Shown in pieces: positions 27,564 to 37,300 of a stretch of DNA of 64,000 bases. The translations under genes were made by a program, and so were the position numbers. This DNA comes from Dyadobacter sediminis (GTDB taxonomy: Bacteria > Bacteroidota > Bacteroidia > Cytophagales > Spirosomataceae): NCBI RefSeq assembly GCF_005860765.1, contig NZ_VCEI01000011.1, positions 744,001 to 808,000 on the forward strand, read 5' to 3'. Positions within the stretch are counted from its first letter, which is position 1, and each line of letters begins with the position of its first letter. The notes beneath the pieces were generated by a model. That model was not told the origin of the DNA. It saw only the letters and a program-made list of their open reading frames with translations, and did not search any database.

Positions 27564-27604
27564 AAAAAAAGCGCCCGGTTAACCTATTTATCCGGGCGCT
27601 TTTA
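27564..27604. terminator. Bidirectional Rho-independent terminator
   Basis: The stem GCGCCCGG / CCGGGCGC (27571-27578 and 27592-27599) is flanked by A7 on the left and T4 on the right. It lies between the converging PIG-L and nspC genes and can serve both. Confidence 0.9.
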
Positions 27605-27626
27605 ATATTACAAACATTCTAATTTT

Positions 27627-28784
27627 TCACGAAAGCCGGTCCTTGAAACTTTCATAGCCGTAGGAACGGATCAACTGAAACTGCTGATTTTCCTTCCAGA
27701 TCCCTATCGAAGGCAGATTGACACCGTTAAAAGTGGTCGTTTTTACCATGGTATAATGGATCATATCTTCAAAAATGATCAGATCGCCTGAATTTAAAGG
27801 TTTGTCAAACGAATAATCACCTATAAAGTCACCGGCCAGACAGGTCATCCCGCCGATTCTGTAAGTCGGTTTTCCCTGAACAGGCTCGTGGTATGCACCG
27901 GAAATAACGGGCTTGTACGGCATTTCAAGTGTGTCCGGCATGTGTGCGGCAAAGGAGCTGTCCATAATTGCGACATCAATTCCCTGGCTGTCCATAACGT
28001 CCAGTACAGTTGTAACCAGCACGCCTGTACGCCATGCAATGGCGGATCCCGGTTCCAGGATGACATCCAGATTATACTTCGCTTTGATGTTGCTAACTAA
28101 CTTTATTAGTTTGTCGATATCATATCCTTTGCGCGTCATCAGATGTCCTCCGCCCATATTAAGCCATTTGGCCTGTTTCAGCAGATCACCAAATCTGGAT
28201 TCCAGTGCAGCAAGCGTTCTTTCCAGCGTATCCGAGCCGTTTTCACACAAGGTATGAAAATGGATTCCGTCTATCCCTTCGGGAAGCTGGTCGGGCAACT
28301 TGTCGCGTGTTACGCCCAGTCTTGAACCCGGAACACACGGATTGTACATATCCGTTTCCACTTCCGAGTATTGCGGATTGACGCGAATGCCGCATGAAAG
28401 TTCGTGTCCGGGATTAGCCGATCTGAAATTTTCCACCCGTTCCCGGAACCTTTCCCACTGGCTTAACGAATTGAATGTAATATGGCTGCTCCTTTCCATG
28501 ATTTCCTGAAACTCCTGCTCCGGATAAGCCGGCATGTAGGTATGCGCCGGACAACCCATATAATCATTGATGAGCTTCACTTCATTGAGCGAACTTGCCG
28601 TAGCGCCTTCCAGATATTCCCTTACAATCGGAAAGGCACTGAACATGGAAAAACCCTTTAATGCCAGTATGATTTTACAGCCGGCTGCTTGCTGTACCGA
28701 ATCGATCAGGCGAAGGTTTTTACGCAGCAGAGCTTCTTCCAGAACAAAACAGGGCGATGGTATTTGGCTATAGTCGATGGGCAT
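27627..28784 (-). CDS. nspC: Carboxynorspermidine decarboxylase
   Basis: A 385-residue fold-type III PLP decarboxylase of the alanine racemase/ornithine decarboxylase group. The PLP lysine is K43 in ILALKGFSMFS, and the start IPSPCFVLEEALLRKNL, the GGGH motif and CENGSDTLE are typical of NspC. The enzyme makes spermidine (or norspermidine) from the carboxylated precursor. The partner carboxyspermidine dehydrogenase gene is not adjacent, so the pathway is split here. The gene is divergent from the exonuclease gene at 28907. Confidence 0.93.
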   Translation of the reverse strand: MPIDYSQIPSPCFVLEEALLRKNLRLIDSVQQAAGCKIILALKGFSMFSAFPIVREYLEGATASSLNEVKLINDYMGCPAHTYMPAYPEQEFQEIMERSSHITFNSLSQWERFRERVENFRSANPGHELSCGIRVNPQYSEVETDMYNPCVPGSRLGVTRDKLPDQLPEGIDGIHFHTLCENGSDTLERTLAALESRFGDLLKQAKWLNMGGGHLMTRKGYDIDKLIKLVSNIKAKYNLDVILEPGSAIAWRTGVLVTTVLDVMDSQGIDVAIMDSSFAAHMPDTLEMPYKPVISGAYHEPVQGKPTYRIGGMTCLAGDFIGDYSFDKPLNSGDLIIFEDMIHYTMVKTTTFNGVNLPSIGIWKENQQFQLIRSYGYESFKDRLS

Positions 28785-28906
28785 TTTAATATTGAATGAT
28801 GAATAAAACAGCTGGAATGTAATGTTTATCTAATTTTGTACACAAAAATACCGGTTTGAGTTTCTAAAATCACGATGAAATTTTAATTAACAACACAGTT
28901 CACCTT

Positions 28907-29494
28907 ATGTCCTTTCTTGTTTTAGATATAGAAATGACCGGTCCGGAACCGGGCTGGAATGAAATCATACAGATTGGCGCCGAGTTCTTCGACGAGCAAT
29001 GGCGCTCGCTCGGAACTTATCTGCAGAATGTTTATCCGGAAAATGAAGAAGCTTTTTCGACCAAATCGGAAGAAGTACACGGACTTTCGCTGGACGATCT
29101 GGAAGATGCGCCGATGATTTATGATGTTCTGCCGGAATTTGAACGCTGGATCAAGAAAATGAACGCCGGCAAACCCAACTTTTCAAATGTCATCATTTGC
29201 GGACAAAGTGTTATCAACGACATCAACTTTCTGCGGTTTGCTTACCGCCATGAAAAAATGAAATGGGGTTTTTCCAATAAAATGATTGATCTGCATACGG
29301 TTTCCTACCTGTTTTTTCAAATTCTGGAAAAGAACGGCAAAAATGTGCCGCGTTCGCTGAGCCTGGGTTCCGTAGCCTCCTATTTCGGTTTTGAGCGTGA
29401 GGAAGAAACGCATAATGCGCTGGAAGATGCAAGATTAACGGCCAAATGCTTCAAAGAATTCTTCAAATTGATTGATAATGTAAAACTGGTATGA
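28907..29494 (+). CDS. DEDD-family 3'-5' exonuclease (oligoribonuclease/RNase T-like)
   Basis: A 195-residue DnaQ-like exonuclease. Exo I is LDIEMTG (D7, E9), Exo II is the Asp in INDINFLRFAYR, and Exo III carries His and Asp in THNALEDARLTAK, giving a DEDDh active site. The start at residue 1 with LDIEMTGPEPG resembles oligoribonuclease, but the whole is not a confident Orn. The stop overlaps the bestrophin start in ATGA, so translation is probably coupled. A TAATTTTG box (28831-28838) upstream may be the -7 element of its promoter. Substrate (short RNA or DNA 3' ends) is not decided by the sequence. Confidence 0.87.
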   Translation: MSFLVLDIEMTGPEPGWNEIIQIGAEFFDEQWRSLGTYLQNVYPENEEAFSTKSEEVHGLSLDDLEDAPMIYDVLPEFERWIKKMNAGKPNFSNVIICGQSVINDINFLRFAYRHEKMKWGFSNKMIDLHTVSYLFFQILEKNGKNVPRSLSLGSVASYFGFEREEETHNALEDARLTAKCFKEFFKLIDNVKLV

Positions 29495-30372
29495 TCGATT
29501 ACAATCCGAAGGAATGGTTCCGTTATATTTTCTACTTTCAAAAAGCGGATACGGTCAGGAAACTGAGCCCGCTTATCATCACCATCGGCGTGTATTCGGC
29601 CGTAGTGGCGTATCTGATCCTGATTCACTGGAATCTGGGCCAAAATACGGACCTGAAGAACATTTCGCTGATGCATTCGCTACTCGGATTTGTCATTTCC
29701 ATGCTGCTCGTTTTCCGGACAAACACTGCTTACGACCGCTGGTGGGAAGGACGCAAGCAATGGGGTTCTCTGATGAACAGCAGCCGGAACCTGGCTTTGA
29801 AAGTCGATGCAATGCTGGGAAATGACAATGAAAAAGAACGTGCGTTTTTCCGGATCATGATCCCGAATTTCGCATTTTCACTAAGGAACCATTTGCTGAA
29901 CCGGTACAGACCGGAAGACTTGACCGATACCGAACTTTTTACCAGAAATGACCTGCACGTTCAGGAACATATTCCGAACCAGATTGCCGCGGCTATATTT
30001 GGCAAAGTCATCGAACTGCAGAAAAAGAATGTTTTACTTCCGGAACATACGATATTGCTAAACCACGAACTGGAATCTTTTACCAATATCACAGGTGCCT
30101 GCGAACGCATCAAGAACACGCCTATTCCTTTGTCTTACAGTTCTTTCATCAAAAAATTTATTTTTACGTACTGCCTTACCTTGCCGATTGGCTATGTTTT
30201 CAGCCTGCATTTTCTGGTAATTCCGTTTGTGATGTTTGTCTTTTATATCCTGGCGAGTCTGGAAGTAATTGCTGAAGAAATCGAAGATCCGTTTGGTGAA
30301 GACAGCAACGATCTGCCGATCGAAAGGATCTGCCTCGGAATACGCAATTCGGTATATGCGCTGCTGAAATGA
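29491..30372 (+). CDS. Bestrophin-family (UPF0187) ion channel
   Basis: A 293-residue membrane protein with about four hydrophobic segments (about 27-47, 56-74, 220-240 and 245-265). The family signature RTNTAYDRWWEGRKQWG follows TM2, and the C-terminal EEIEDPFGEDSNDLP matches the acidic cluster of bestrophins. Bacterial members form pentameric channels that conduct cations or anions. It starts inside the stop of the exonuclease gene (4-bp overlap). Confidence 0.92.
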   Translation: MIDYNPKEWFRYIFYFQKADTVRKLSPLIITIGVYSAVVAYLILIHWNLGQNTDLKNISLMHSLLGFVISMLLVFRTNTAYDRWWEGRKQWGSLMNSSRNLALKVDAMLGNDNEKERAFFRIMIPNFAFSLRNHLLNRYRPEDLTDTELFTRNDLHVQEHIPNQIAAAIFGKVIELQKKNVLLPEHTILLNHELESFTNITGACERIKNTPIPLSYSSFIKKFIFTYCLTLPIGYVFSLHFLVIPFVMFVFYILASLEVIAEEIEDPFGEDSNDLPIERICLGIRNSVYALLK

Positions 30373-30687
30373 CCCTATTTATTAGAGATTGGTTAGAAAA
30401 GAATTACAAAGTCATTAAATTTTTATTTTTTTCATTTTTCCTGCTTGCATGCGTTTAACACGCGTTTTTGGATTAAAAACAGGTTCTGTATAAAAGTCGG
30501 TTCGTTTCTGAATCTGTAATTGTAAGAAATGAAAATTTACAGTTGGAAAATTGCGATTTTTAAACCTGAATTCTGAAAACTTGCATTTTCAGTAAAAAAC
30601 CAGCGATTAAACTCAATTGTAAAAAAGTTGTTACTTCATGTATCCAGATATGGATTAATCCATTAATGAAAGTAAAAGATTGCAACC
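30373..30687. other. Intergenic region with a palindrome next to the small secreted gene
   Basis: A 315-bp AT-rich stretch without a credible gene. ATGGATTAATCCAT (30650-30663) is a perfect 14-bp palindrome 24 bp before the start at 30688 and could be an operator. CTGAAAA / TTTTCAG (30573-30592) forms a small hairpin without a T run. Confidence 0.5.
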
Positions 30688-31110
30688 ATGAAAAAAGCAA
30701 CTGTATTATCAGCGTTGATTTTGGCAGCAGGTTTGTTTTCCATGCAGGCAAAATCGCAATCCATTGTTGATCCAGGCGTATCGGTTCACAATTATAAACA
30801 TCCCAATAAAGCGGCAAAAGCAAAGGCGCTTGAAGCAGACAGAAACACGGTCCGGGTTCCAAGCATGGGCACGGTTGAAAGATACAGCAAGCAGCAGCAC
30901 CGCCAGCATATCAGTACGACGCCCAAATATGCGCCTCGTCCGGCTGCATTAGTAGTTACACGAAGGTATAATGTGGAAGGAATTGAAATCAATCCGCTGA
31001 ATTCTCCGAGAAATTACAAAACCCCGCATAGCAAGGTCAAAGTTGCGAATTCGGAAATCGCAGATTACCACAAAAATTCAGACAAAACCATTTACCCGAC
31101 CGTGGACTGA
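30688..31110 (+). CDS. Small secreted protein of unknown function
   Basis: A 140-residue protein with a signal peptide (MKKATVLSALILAAGLFSMQ, cleavage near AKSQ). The mature part is basic, poor in hydrophobics and rich in Lys, Asn, His and Pro, with the motif DPGVSVHNYKHPNKAAKAKA just after cleavage. It looks disordered. A decayed copy of its N-terminal region lies about 0.85 kb downstream (31627-31689). It is flanked by a palindrome upstream and its own terminator (31134-31155), so it is probably a stand-alone regulated gene. I do not recognise the family. Confidence 0.75.
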   Translation: MKKATVLSALILAAGLFSMQAKSQSIVDPGVSVHNYKHPNKAAKAKALEADRNTVRVPSMGTVERYSKQQHRQHISTTPKYAPRPAALVVTRRYNVEGIEINPLNSPRNYKTPHSKVKVANSEIADYHKNSDKTIYPTVD

Positions 31111-31133
31111 ATCTTGTGACTTTTTTTTATGCT

Positions 31134-31155
31134 AAGCCGGCCTGTGCCGGCTTTT
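31134..31155 (+). terminator. Rho-independent terminator of the small secreted protein gene
   Basis: AAGCCGGC / GCCGGCTT with a 4-nt loop, then TT and a pyrimidine-rich tail, 23 bp after the stop at 31110. The T run is short. Confidence 0.7.
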
Positions 31156-31825
31156 CTGTTTCACAGACTTTCAAATCAAGGTATGCGTTGAATATTACAA
31201 TCGGTAAGATCGCACCACCCAGTTCAGGAAAGCTGGATCCACAAACTACATTGTACATTCAACCAGCTGGGTATACTCAAAATCAAATCCTAATAATAGT
31301 AATAAGGTTGAATATAACCGTTCAGACAATCTGCAACTTCATCTTTGTTTTGCATCGTTCAAAGCATACTGCTGCTTAAAATAACTCAATGTTTCATTTC
31401 ATCGTGATAACAAGTTTTCGGATCTATTTAAATTGCATGAATATTATAGCTGAATGTTTGAAAACCATATTTCCAGTAACGGATCGGACTTGTAATTTTT
31501 GAAAGACAAGTACAAAATACACAGAATAACTTGGTTATAGAAATCAAGTCACTTCTACCATTAAAATCATTAAACTTCGCTTTTTTCCTGAACCGTCCAA
31601 TCCTTGCACAAACCATTTGGCCTGCAGACCGGGGCATTTCAGCGCATAACTATAAACAGCCCGGCAAAGCGGCCGTTCAGCATTGCTGAAATCCGGACGA
31701 AAAGATTCTTTTGTGGCTGCGCTCTAAACAGGCGAAGCAACTTTAATCACTTATATCCGAAAAAGTATAACAATAATAAGTACAGCAAATACTTAACGAC
31801 ATTTTAACATCATACTGTTGCCGGG
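31156..31825. other. 670-bp intergenic region with gene remnant, otherwise empty
   Basis: No intact gene is seen. The region contains the decayed reading frame at 31627-31689 and AT-rich DNA before the AraC gene. Frames of 60-90 codons on both strands lack signal peptides, motifs or normal codon use. Confidence 0.55.
31627..31689 (+). pseudogene. Decayed copy of the small secreted protein (30688 gene)
   Basis: The frame reads DRGISAHNYKQPGKAAVQHC then stop. Over 16 positions, 11 are identical to DPGVSVHNYKHPNKAA of the gene at 30688. Upstream in the same frame is a hydrophobic stretch ending in LAQ, like a signal peptide, but no good start codon is present and the frame ends early. This is best read as a remnant of a tandem duplication. 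An alternative is a very short functional peptide. Confidence 0.6.
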
Positions 31826-31842
31826 GATATTTGAATTTCATA
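31826..31842 (+). promoter_or_regulatory. 17-bp motif before the AraC gene, copy 1
   Basis: GATATTTGAATTTCATA lies 10 bp before the araC-type ATG. The same 17-mer with one mismatch occurs at 32764-32780, upstream of the efflux operon. A shared operator for the regulator is the simplest explanation. Confidence 0.45.
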
Positions 31843-31852
31843 ATTTCATCCT

Positions 31853-32764
31853 ATGATACCGAGCGAAAGCATAGAACATTTTTATCAGACACATCCTGCG
31901 GCAAAAGGATCTGCAGGTCCGAATAATGTGACTGGGGATGAGGGACATTTCAATGTTTTCTCAAGGGTATTCTGCAGCAAGTATACTTCCTACTCAAGAA
32001 GGGATTTTTATAAAATTTCACTCATTATCGGCAAAGGCAGGCTTTCTTACGGAAATCACCAGATCGAAATCAATCAGAATGCACTTGTATTTTTTAACCG
32101 GAATGTACCGTATTCCTGGCAGGCAGTTTCCGAGGAACAAACGGGTTATTTCTGCCTTTTTACAGACAGTTTTCTGAATACGATCCATCGTTCGAAAACA
32201 GTCAGCGACTGCCCTATTCTTCGCAGCGACAGCATTCCGGTTTATTTTGTCACGCAGGAACAGCAGGATTATCTGCTGGGCATATTCAGGAAAATGTACG
32301 AAGACAATGAATCCAGTTACATTCACAAATATGATCTCATGCGTAATTACGTGAATGTAATCGCGCACGAAGCCATGAAAATGCAGCCTTCGGAACTCAA
32401 TAACGCATATGTCAACGGTTCCGAAAGATTATCTTCTCTTTTTTACGAATTGCTTGAAAGACAGTTTCCCATCGAATCGCCGGAACACAAACTGAAACTG
32501 AAAACAGCCAAGGATTATGCGGCCAAGCTGGGCGTGCACGTAAATCACCTGAACCGCACACTGAAGGAAATTTCAGGCAAAACCACTACGGAACATATTA
32601 TAGAGCGCATTCTGGCACAATCCAAAATCATGCTGCGCCATTCCAACTGGAGCATTGCCGAAATTGCCTTTTGCCTGGGTTTTGAATATCCGGCCTATTT
32701 TAACAATCTTTTTAAAAAACAAATCGGGGTTACGCCCAAATCTTACCGCATACACGAACGGTAG
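31853..32764 (+). CDS. AraC-family transcriptional regulator
   Basis: A 303-residue regulator. The N-terminal part (about 40-160) is a cupin-like sensing domain. The C-terminal part (about 205-303) has two helix-turn-helix units, with YAAKLGVHVNHLNRTLKEIS as the first and the AraC signature IAEIAFCLGFEYPAYFNNLF followed by GVTPKSYR as the second. It lies 144 bp upstream of, and in the same direction as, a tolC-RND-adaptor operon. A nearly identical 17-bp motif before both suggests that it controls itself and the pump. The ligand is unknown. Confidence 0.92.
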   Translation: MIPSESIEHFYQTHPAAKGSAGPNNVTGDEGHFNVFSRVFCSKYTSYSRRDFYKISLIIGKGRLSYGNHQIEINQNALVFFNRNVPYSWQAVSEEQTGYFCLFTDSFLNTIHRSKTVSDCPILRSDSIPVYFVTQEQQDYLLGIFRKMYEDNESSYIHKYDLMRNYVNVIAHEAMKMQPSELNNAYVNGSERLSSLFYELLERQFPIESPEHKLKLKTAKDYAAKLGVHVNHLNRTLKEISGKTTTEHIIERILAQSKIMLRHSNWSIAEIAFCLGFEYPAYFNNLFKKQIGVTPKSYRIHER

Positions 32765-32780
32765 ATATTTGAATTTTATA
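32764..32780 (+). promoter_or_regulatory. 17-bp motif before the efflux operon, copy 2
   Basis: GATATTTGAATTTTATA begins at the last base of the AraC stop codon, 128 bp upstream of the tolC-like start. It is 16/17 identical to 31826-31842. Downstream, TTTG (32805-32808) and TACCTTTG (32824-32831) resemble -33 and -7 boxes but with a short 15-bp spacer. Confidence 0.45.
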
Positions 32781-32908
32781 GTTTATTGTTTGAAGTAATG
32801 AATCTTTGCCCCGTTTTCACGATTACCTTTGTACAATGATTTAAAGAATGCCCGAATGCAGAATGTGCAGTATTCAAACCGCCATTCTAAATTCCAATTA
32901 CGATCTAT

Positions 32909-34297
32909 ATGTGGAATAAACCTAAACCCAGCCTGCTCCTTTTTACAATGTTGTTTTCTTTAAGCCTTTCCTTGTCAGCGCAGGTACTGACTCTGAATGA
33001 AGCGGTTGAAACGGCTCTTGTCAATTACGGAACCATCAAGGCCAAGAATAATTACCTGAGTGCGTCAAAAGCCACGTTACAGCAAAGCAAAAAGGAATAC
33101 TTGCCCAATCTGAATTTATCCGCACAACAGGATTACGGCACGGTCAACGGCCAGAACGGTCCGCTTTACGGAATGGGCTTGTCAGTGGCTTCTTCCGGTC
33201 TGCCGCTTCCGCAGCAAAACTGGAATGCTGCATTCGGTGCGCTGTATCTGACCAATGTAAACTGGGACTTTTTTGCTTTTGGACGCGCCAGAGAGCGTAT
33301 CCATGTTTCAGCATCCATTGTAGAACGTGATCTGAGCGATCTGGAACAGGAAAAATTTCAGCATAGCATCCGCGTGGCAGGCGCGTATCTGAATCTACTC
33401 GTTGCACAAAGGCTTACGCAATCGTGGGAAAACAATTTTGAAAGAGCTGCTGCATTAAAAAATGTGGTTGCCACGCGCGCGAAAAACGGGCTGATACCCG
33501 GCGTGGATTCGTCTCTGGCCAATGCGGAGGTTTCCAATGCAAAAATCAGCATTACGCAGGCAAGGGATTTCGAGCAGGAACAAGCCAGCGTACTGGCCCG
33601 TTTGATGGGGATTACCAATCAGCAATTTACGCTGGATACACTTTTTATCACCAAAATGCCGCAGTCCATTGATGATTCCGCTACGGTTTCCAAAAACCAT
33701 CCGCTGCTGAAATATTATTCAAACCGGGTGGCCGTGAGCAATCAGCAGGCGAGGTATTTTCAGACACTCGGGCTTCCGGTTTTTTCGCTTTTCGGCGTTT
33801 TCCAGGGCCGCGGCGCCGGCTTTTCTTCTACTTACGCTACGGATCAGCATGCTTACACGCAGAATTATTTCGAGGGCATCAAGCCGGTAAGAGCCAATTA
33901 TTTGCTCGGGATCGGAGCAACATGGAATATGACCAATTTGCTACGGACGCGCCAGCAGGTTTTATCGCAGGAATTTATATCGAGTGCCCTGAAAGAAGAA
34001 TATCAGGTAATAGACCAGCAGATTCAAAACCAGCTTATCCTTTCCGGAAATAAAATCAGAAATGCTGTTGCCAATTTCCGTGAAGCACCAATTCAGGTAC
34101 AATCGGCATCGGATGCTTATCTGCAGAAAAGTGTTCTGTACAAAAACGGTCTGAGCAATATTGTAGACCTTACGCAGGCGCTTTATATCCTTAACCGTGC
34201 TGAAACCAACCGCGACATTGCATTGAGCAATCTCTGGCAGGCCTTGTTGCTGAAAGCAGCCGCAGCCGGGGATTTCGGTCTGTTCCTGAACCAGTAA
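32909..34297 (+). CDS. TolC-family outer membrane efflux protein
   Basis: A 462-residue outer membrane factor. A signal peptide (to about residue 25, LSLSAQ) is followed by two homologous halves of long coiled-coil helices with short beta strands, as in TolC (LTLNEAVETALVNYGTIKAKNN opens the first half, in pieces). The C-terminal half contains the usual YKNGLSNIVDLTQALYIL helix. It is the first gene of a three-gene pump, 61 bp before the RND permease. Proton-driven export of drugs, metals or secondary products is expected; the substrate is unknown. Confidence 0.92.
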   Translation: MWNKPKPSLLLFTMLFSLSLSLSAQVLTLNEAVETALVNYGTIKAKNNYLSASKATLQQSKKEYLPNLNLSAQQDYGTVNGQNGPLYGMGLSVASSGLPLPQQNWNAAFGALYLTNVNWDFFAFGRARERIHVSASIVERDLSDLEQEKFQHSIRVAGAYLNLLVAQRLTQSWENNFERAAALKNVVATRAKNGLIPGVDSSLANAEVSNAKISITQARDFEQEQASVLARLMGITNQQFTLDTLFITKMPQSIDDSATVSKNHPLLKYYSNRVAVSNQQARYFQTLGLPVFSLFGVFQGRGAGFSSTYATDQHAYTQNYFEGIKPVRANYLLGIGATWNMTNLLRTRQQVLSQEFISSALKEEYQVIDQQIQNQLILSGNKIRNAVANFREAPIQVQSASDAYLQKSVLYKNGLSNIVDLTQALYILNRAETNRDIALSNLWQALLLKAAAAGDFGLFLNQ

Positions 34298-34358
34298 TAC
34301 ACACCTCCTTTACTGAATTATTCCTTAAACCCTGAGCAAATTCTTTTCCCGGTAAAAT

Positions 34359-37300
34359 ATGGATTTAATACGTTTTGCATTACGCAAGCCTATCACCATC
34401 ATGGTTTTGGTAGCCGGCTTGTTCTTTTTCGGTATCAATGCAGTGCGGAACATCAAAGTGGATATTTTTCCGAAGCTGGACCTCCCTGTGATGTACATCG
34501 CGCACCCTTTCGGAGGATATACGCCTACGCAGATGGAAACTTTTTTTGCCAAGCAATACATCAACATTCTGCTGTATGTAAACGGTATCAAAAGCATTGA
34601 AACCAAAAACATTCAGGGACTGACGCTGATGAAGATCAACTTTTATCCCGGTACCAACATGGCGCAGGCCTCTGCGGAGCTGAGTGCTTTTACCAACCGT
34701 GCACAGGCCATATTTCCGCCGGGTTCCAATCCGCCGTTCATCATCCGTTTTGATGCATCCACTTTGCCCGTCGGACAACTGGTACTGAGCAGTGAAAAAC
34801 GGACCAATAACGAATTGCTGGACATGGCGAACGTTTACGTTCGTTCCACATTTACATCCATTCCCGGCCTTGTGTCTGCGCCGCCGTTCGGAGGGAACAT
34901 CCGTACGATTGTCGTAAAGGCAGATCCGGATCTGCTGCGTTCGCATAACCTGACGCCGGACCAGCTTGTGGAAGCGTTGCGGATCAATAACCAGACGGCA
35001 CCTTCCGGCAATGTGCGGATCGGTGATAAAAACTACATTACGCCCACCAATACAACGGTGCGAAATATCAAGGATTTTGAAAATATCCCGCTTTTTAAAG
35101 GTACTGTCCAGAATTTATACCTGCGCGACGTGGCGACCGTGGAAGACGGCGCGGACATAACGGCGGGTTACGGACTGGTAAACGGAAAGCGCTCTGTCTA
35201 TCTGAGTATCGCCAAAGGTGCTGATGCCTCCACATGGGAAGTGGTGCAAAACCTGAAAAAAGCAATGCCCCGAATCCAGAGCACCTTGCCTGAAGACGTA
35301 AAAATCAGTTACGAATTTGATCAGTCTACGTATGTAATGAATTCCGTTATGAGCCTTTTGACCGAAGGCGCAATCGGTGCCATTCTTACGGGTTTGATGG
35401 TTTTGCTTTTTCTGGGCGACCCGCGCGGCGCGCTGATTGTCATTTTAACGATTCCGACATCCATCATTTCCGGTGTTTTGTTCCTGAACCTTTTCGGGCA
35501 AACGATCAACATCATGACGCTGAGCGGACTTGCACTTGCAATCGGTATCCTTGTGGATGAAAGTACGGTTACGATCGAGAACATTCACCAGCATTTTGAT
35601 ATGGGAAAACCCAAAGCGCTGGCAATCTGGGATGCCTGTCAGGAAATAGCTTTTCCGAAATTGCTGATCCTTTTTTGTATTCTGGCCGTTTTTGCTCCGG
35701 CGTTTACGATGGGCGGCATTCCGGGCTCTTTGTTTCTGCCGCTTGCGCTGGCCATTGGTTTCAGTATGATCGTATCCTATTTTCTTGCCCAGACATTTGT
35801 TCCGGTCATGGCCAACTGGATCATGAAAGTAAAACATCATAAAAATAAAGACGGTGTCGATATGACCGATGCGGAAGAATTTGCAGCTTCGGGCCTTTCC
35901 AGAAATAAAGAAGCGCAGAAAGAAGCATTGCTGCACAAATCGGATCATACCGAAAACGGTAAAATCAGCCGCTTTGATCGCATCAGATTACGCTTTTCAA
36001 GATTTATTGCCCGTATGATTCCTTACCGGAAACCGATTGTGATTGCATATCTTGTTCTTTCTACGGTTACGGCCGGGTTCCTACTGACTCACATCGGAAA
36101 AGACGTTTTGCCAAAAGTGAATGGCGGACAGTTTCAGGTCCGTTTGCGTGCGCCGGAAGGTACGCGCATCGAAAGAACCGAAGAGAAAACCTTGGCTACC
36201 ATTCAGGCGATCAAGGATATTGTCGGCACTAAAAATGTTTCCGTTACTTCGGCTTATGTCGGTCAGCACCCGGCCTTGTTTTCGGTCAATCCGATTTATC
36301 TGTGGATGGCCGGTCCGCAGGAAGCCGTTCTGCAGGTCGCACTGAAAGAAGGTTTTCATACCAATCTGGATGAACTGAAAGAAAAAATCCGTAAAAGGAT
36401 CAGTGAAACAGTTCCGAACCTGGCGCTTTCGTTTGAACCCATTGAACTTACGGATAAAATCCTGAGCCAGGGCTCTCCCACTCCGATTGAAGTCAGAATG
36501 TCGGGAAGGGATAAAAAACTGAATGAGAAATATGCGCAGCTTGTCATTGAGAAGTTGAAGCAAATCAGCTACTTGCGGGATATCCAGCTGGGACAATCCA
36601 ACAAATATCCTTCTATCAATATTGAAGTAGACCGGGTTCGTGCCGCACAACTTGGCGTGGATATGAATGACGTTTCCAAATCGCTGATCGCATCTACTTC
36701 TTCTTCGCGCTATACGGACAAAAATATCTGGGTGGACGAAAAAGGCGGTTTCAGTTATTCGGTACAGGTTCAGGTCCCTGAAAACAAAATGAACAGCATC
36801 AATGAAATCGGAGAAATTCCGTTACTCCGAAATGCAAGCCGGCCGGTTTTGAACGATATAGCCACCATAACGCCCGATACAACATACGGTGAAAACGACA
36901 ATCTGGGCTCCATGCCGGTTTTGTCCGTAACCGCTAATCTGAACAATACCGATCTGGGCATTGCAAAGTCGGATGTAGAAGCGGCGCTTGCTTCCTTGGG
37001 TGAACTACCGCGCGGGCTTACGGTTGAGCTTGTGGGATTGAGCCAGACACTGACCGATACGCTGGACAGTCTTCAGAATGGCCTGATTGTTGCCATTGTG
37101 GTTATTTTCCTGATGCTCGCCGCCAATTTTCAGTCATTCAAAGTTTCCGCCATTGTACTTGCAACGGTTCCTGCCGTAGTGCTCGGTTCGCTGGCGTTGC
37201 TGATGATGACCGGTTCCACGCTTAATCTGCAGTCTTATATGGGCATTATCATGTCGGTGGGTGTTTCCATTTCCAATGCGGTCTTACTGATTACCAATGC

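Noticed and set aside
31604..31807. A 67-codon plus-strand frame before the AraC gene
   Set aside because: Overlaps the decayed secreted-protein remnant in another frame and has no features of its own.
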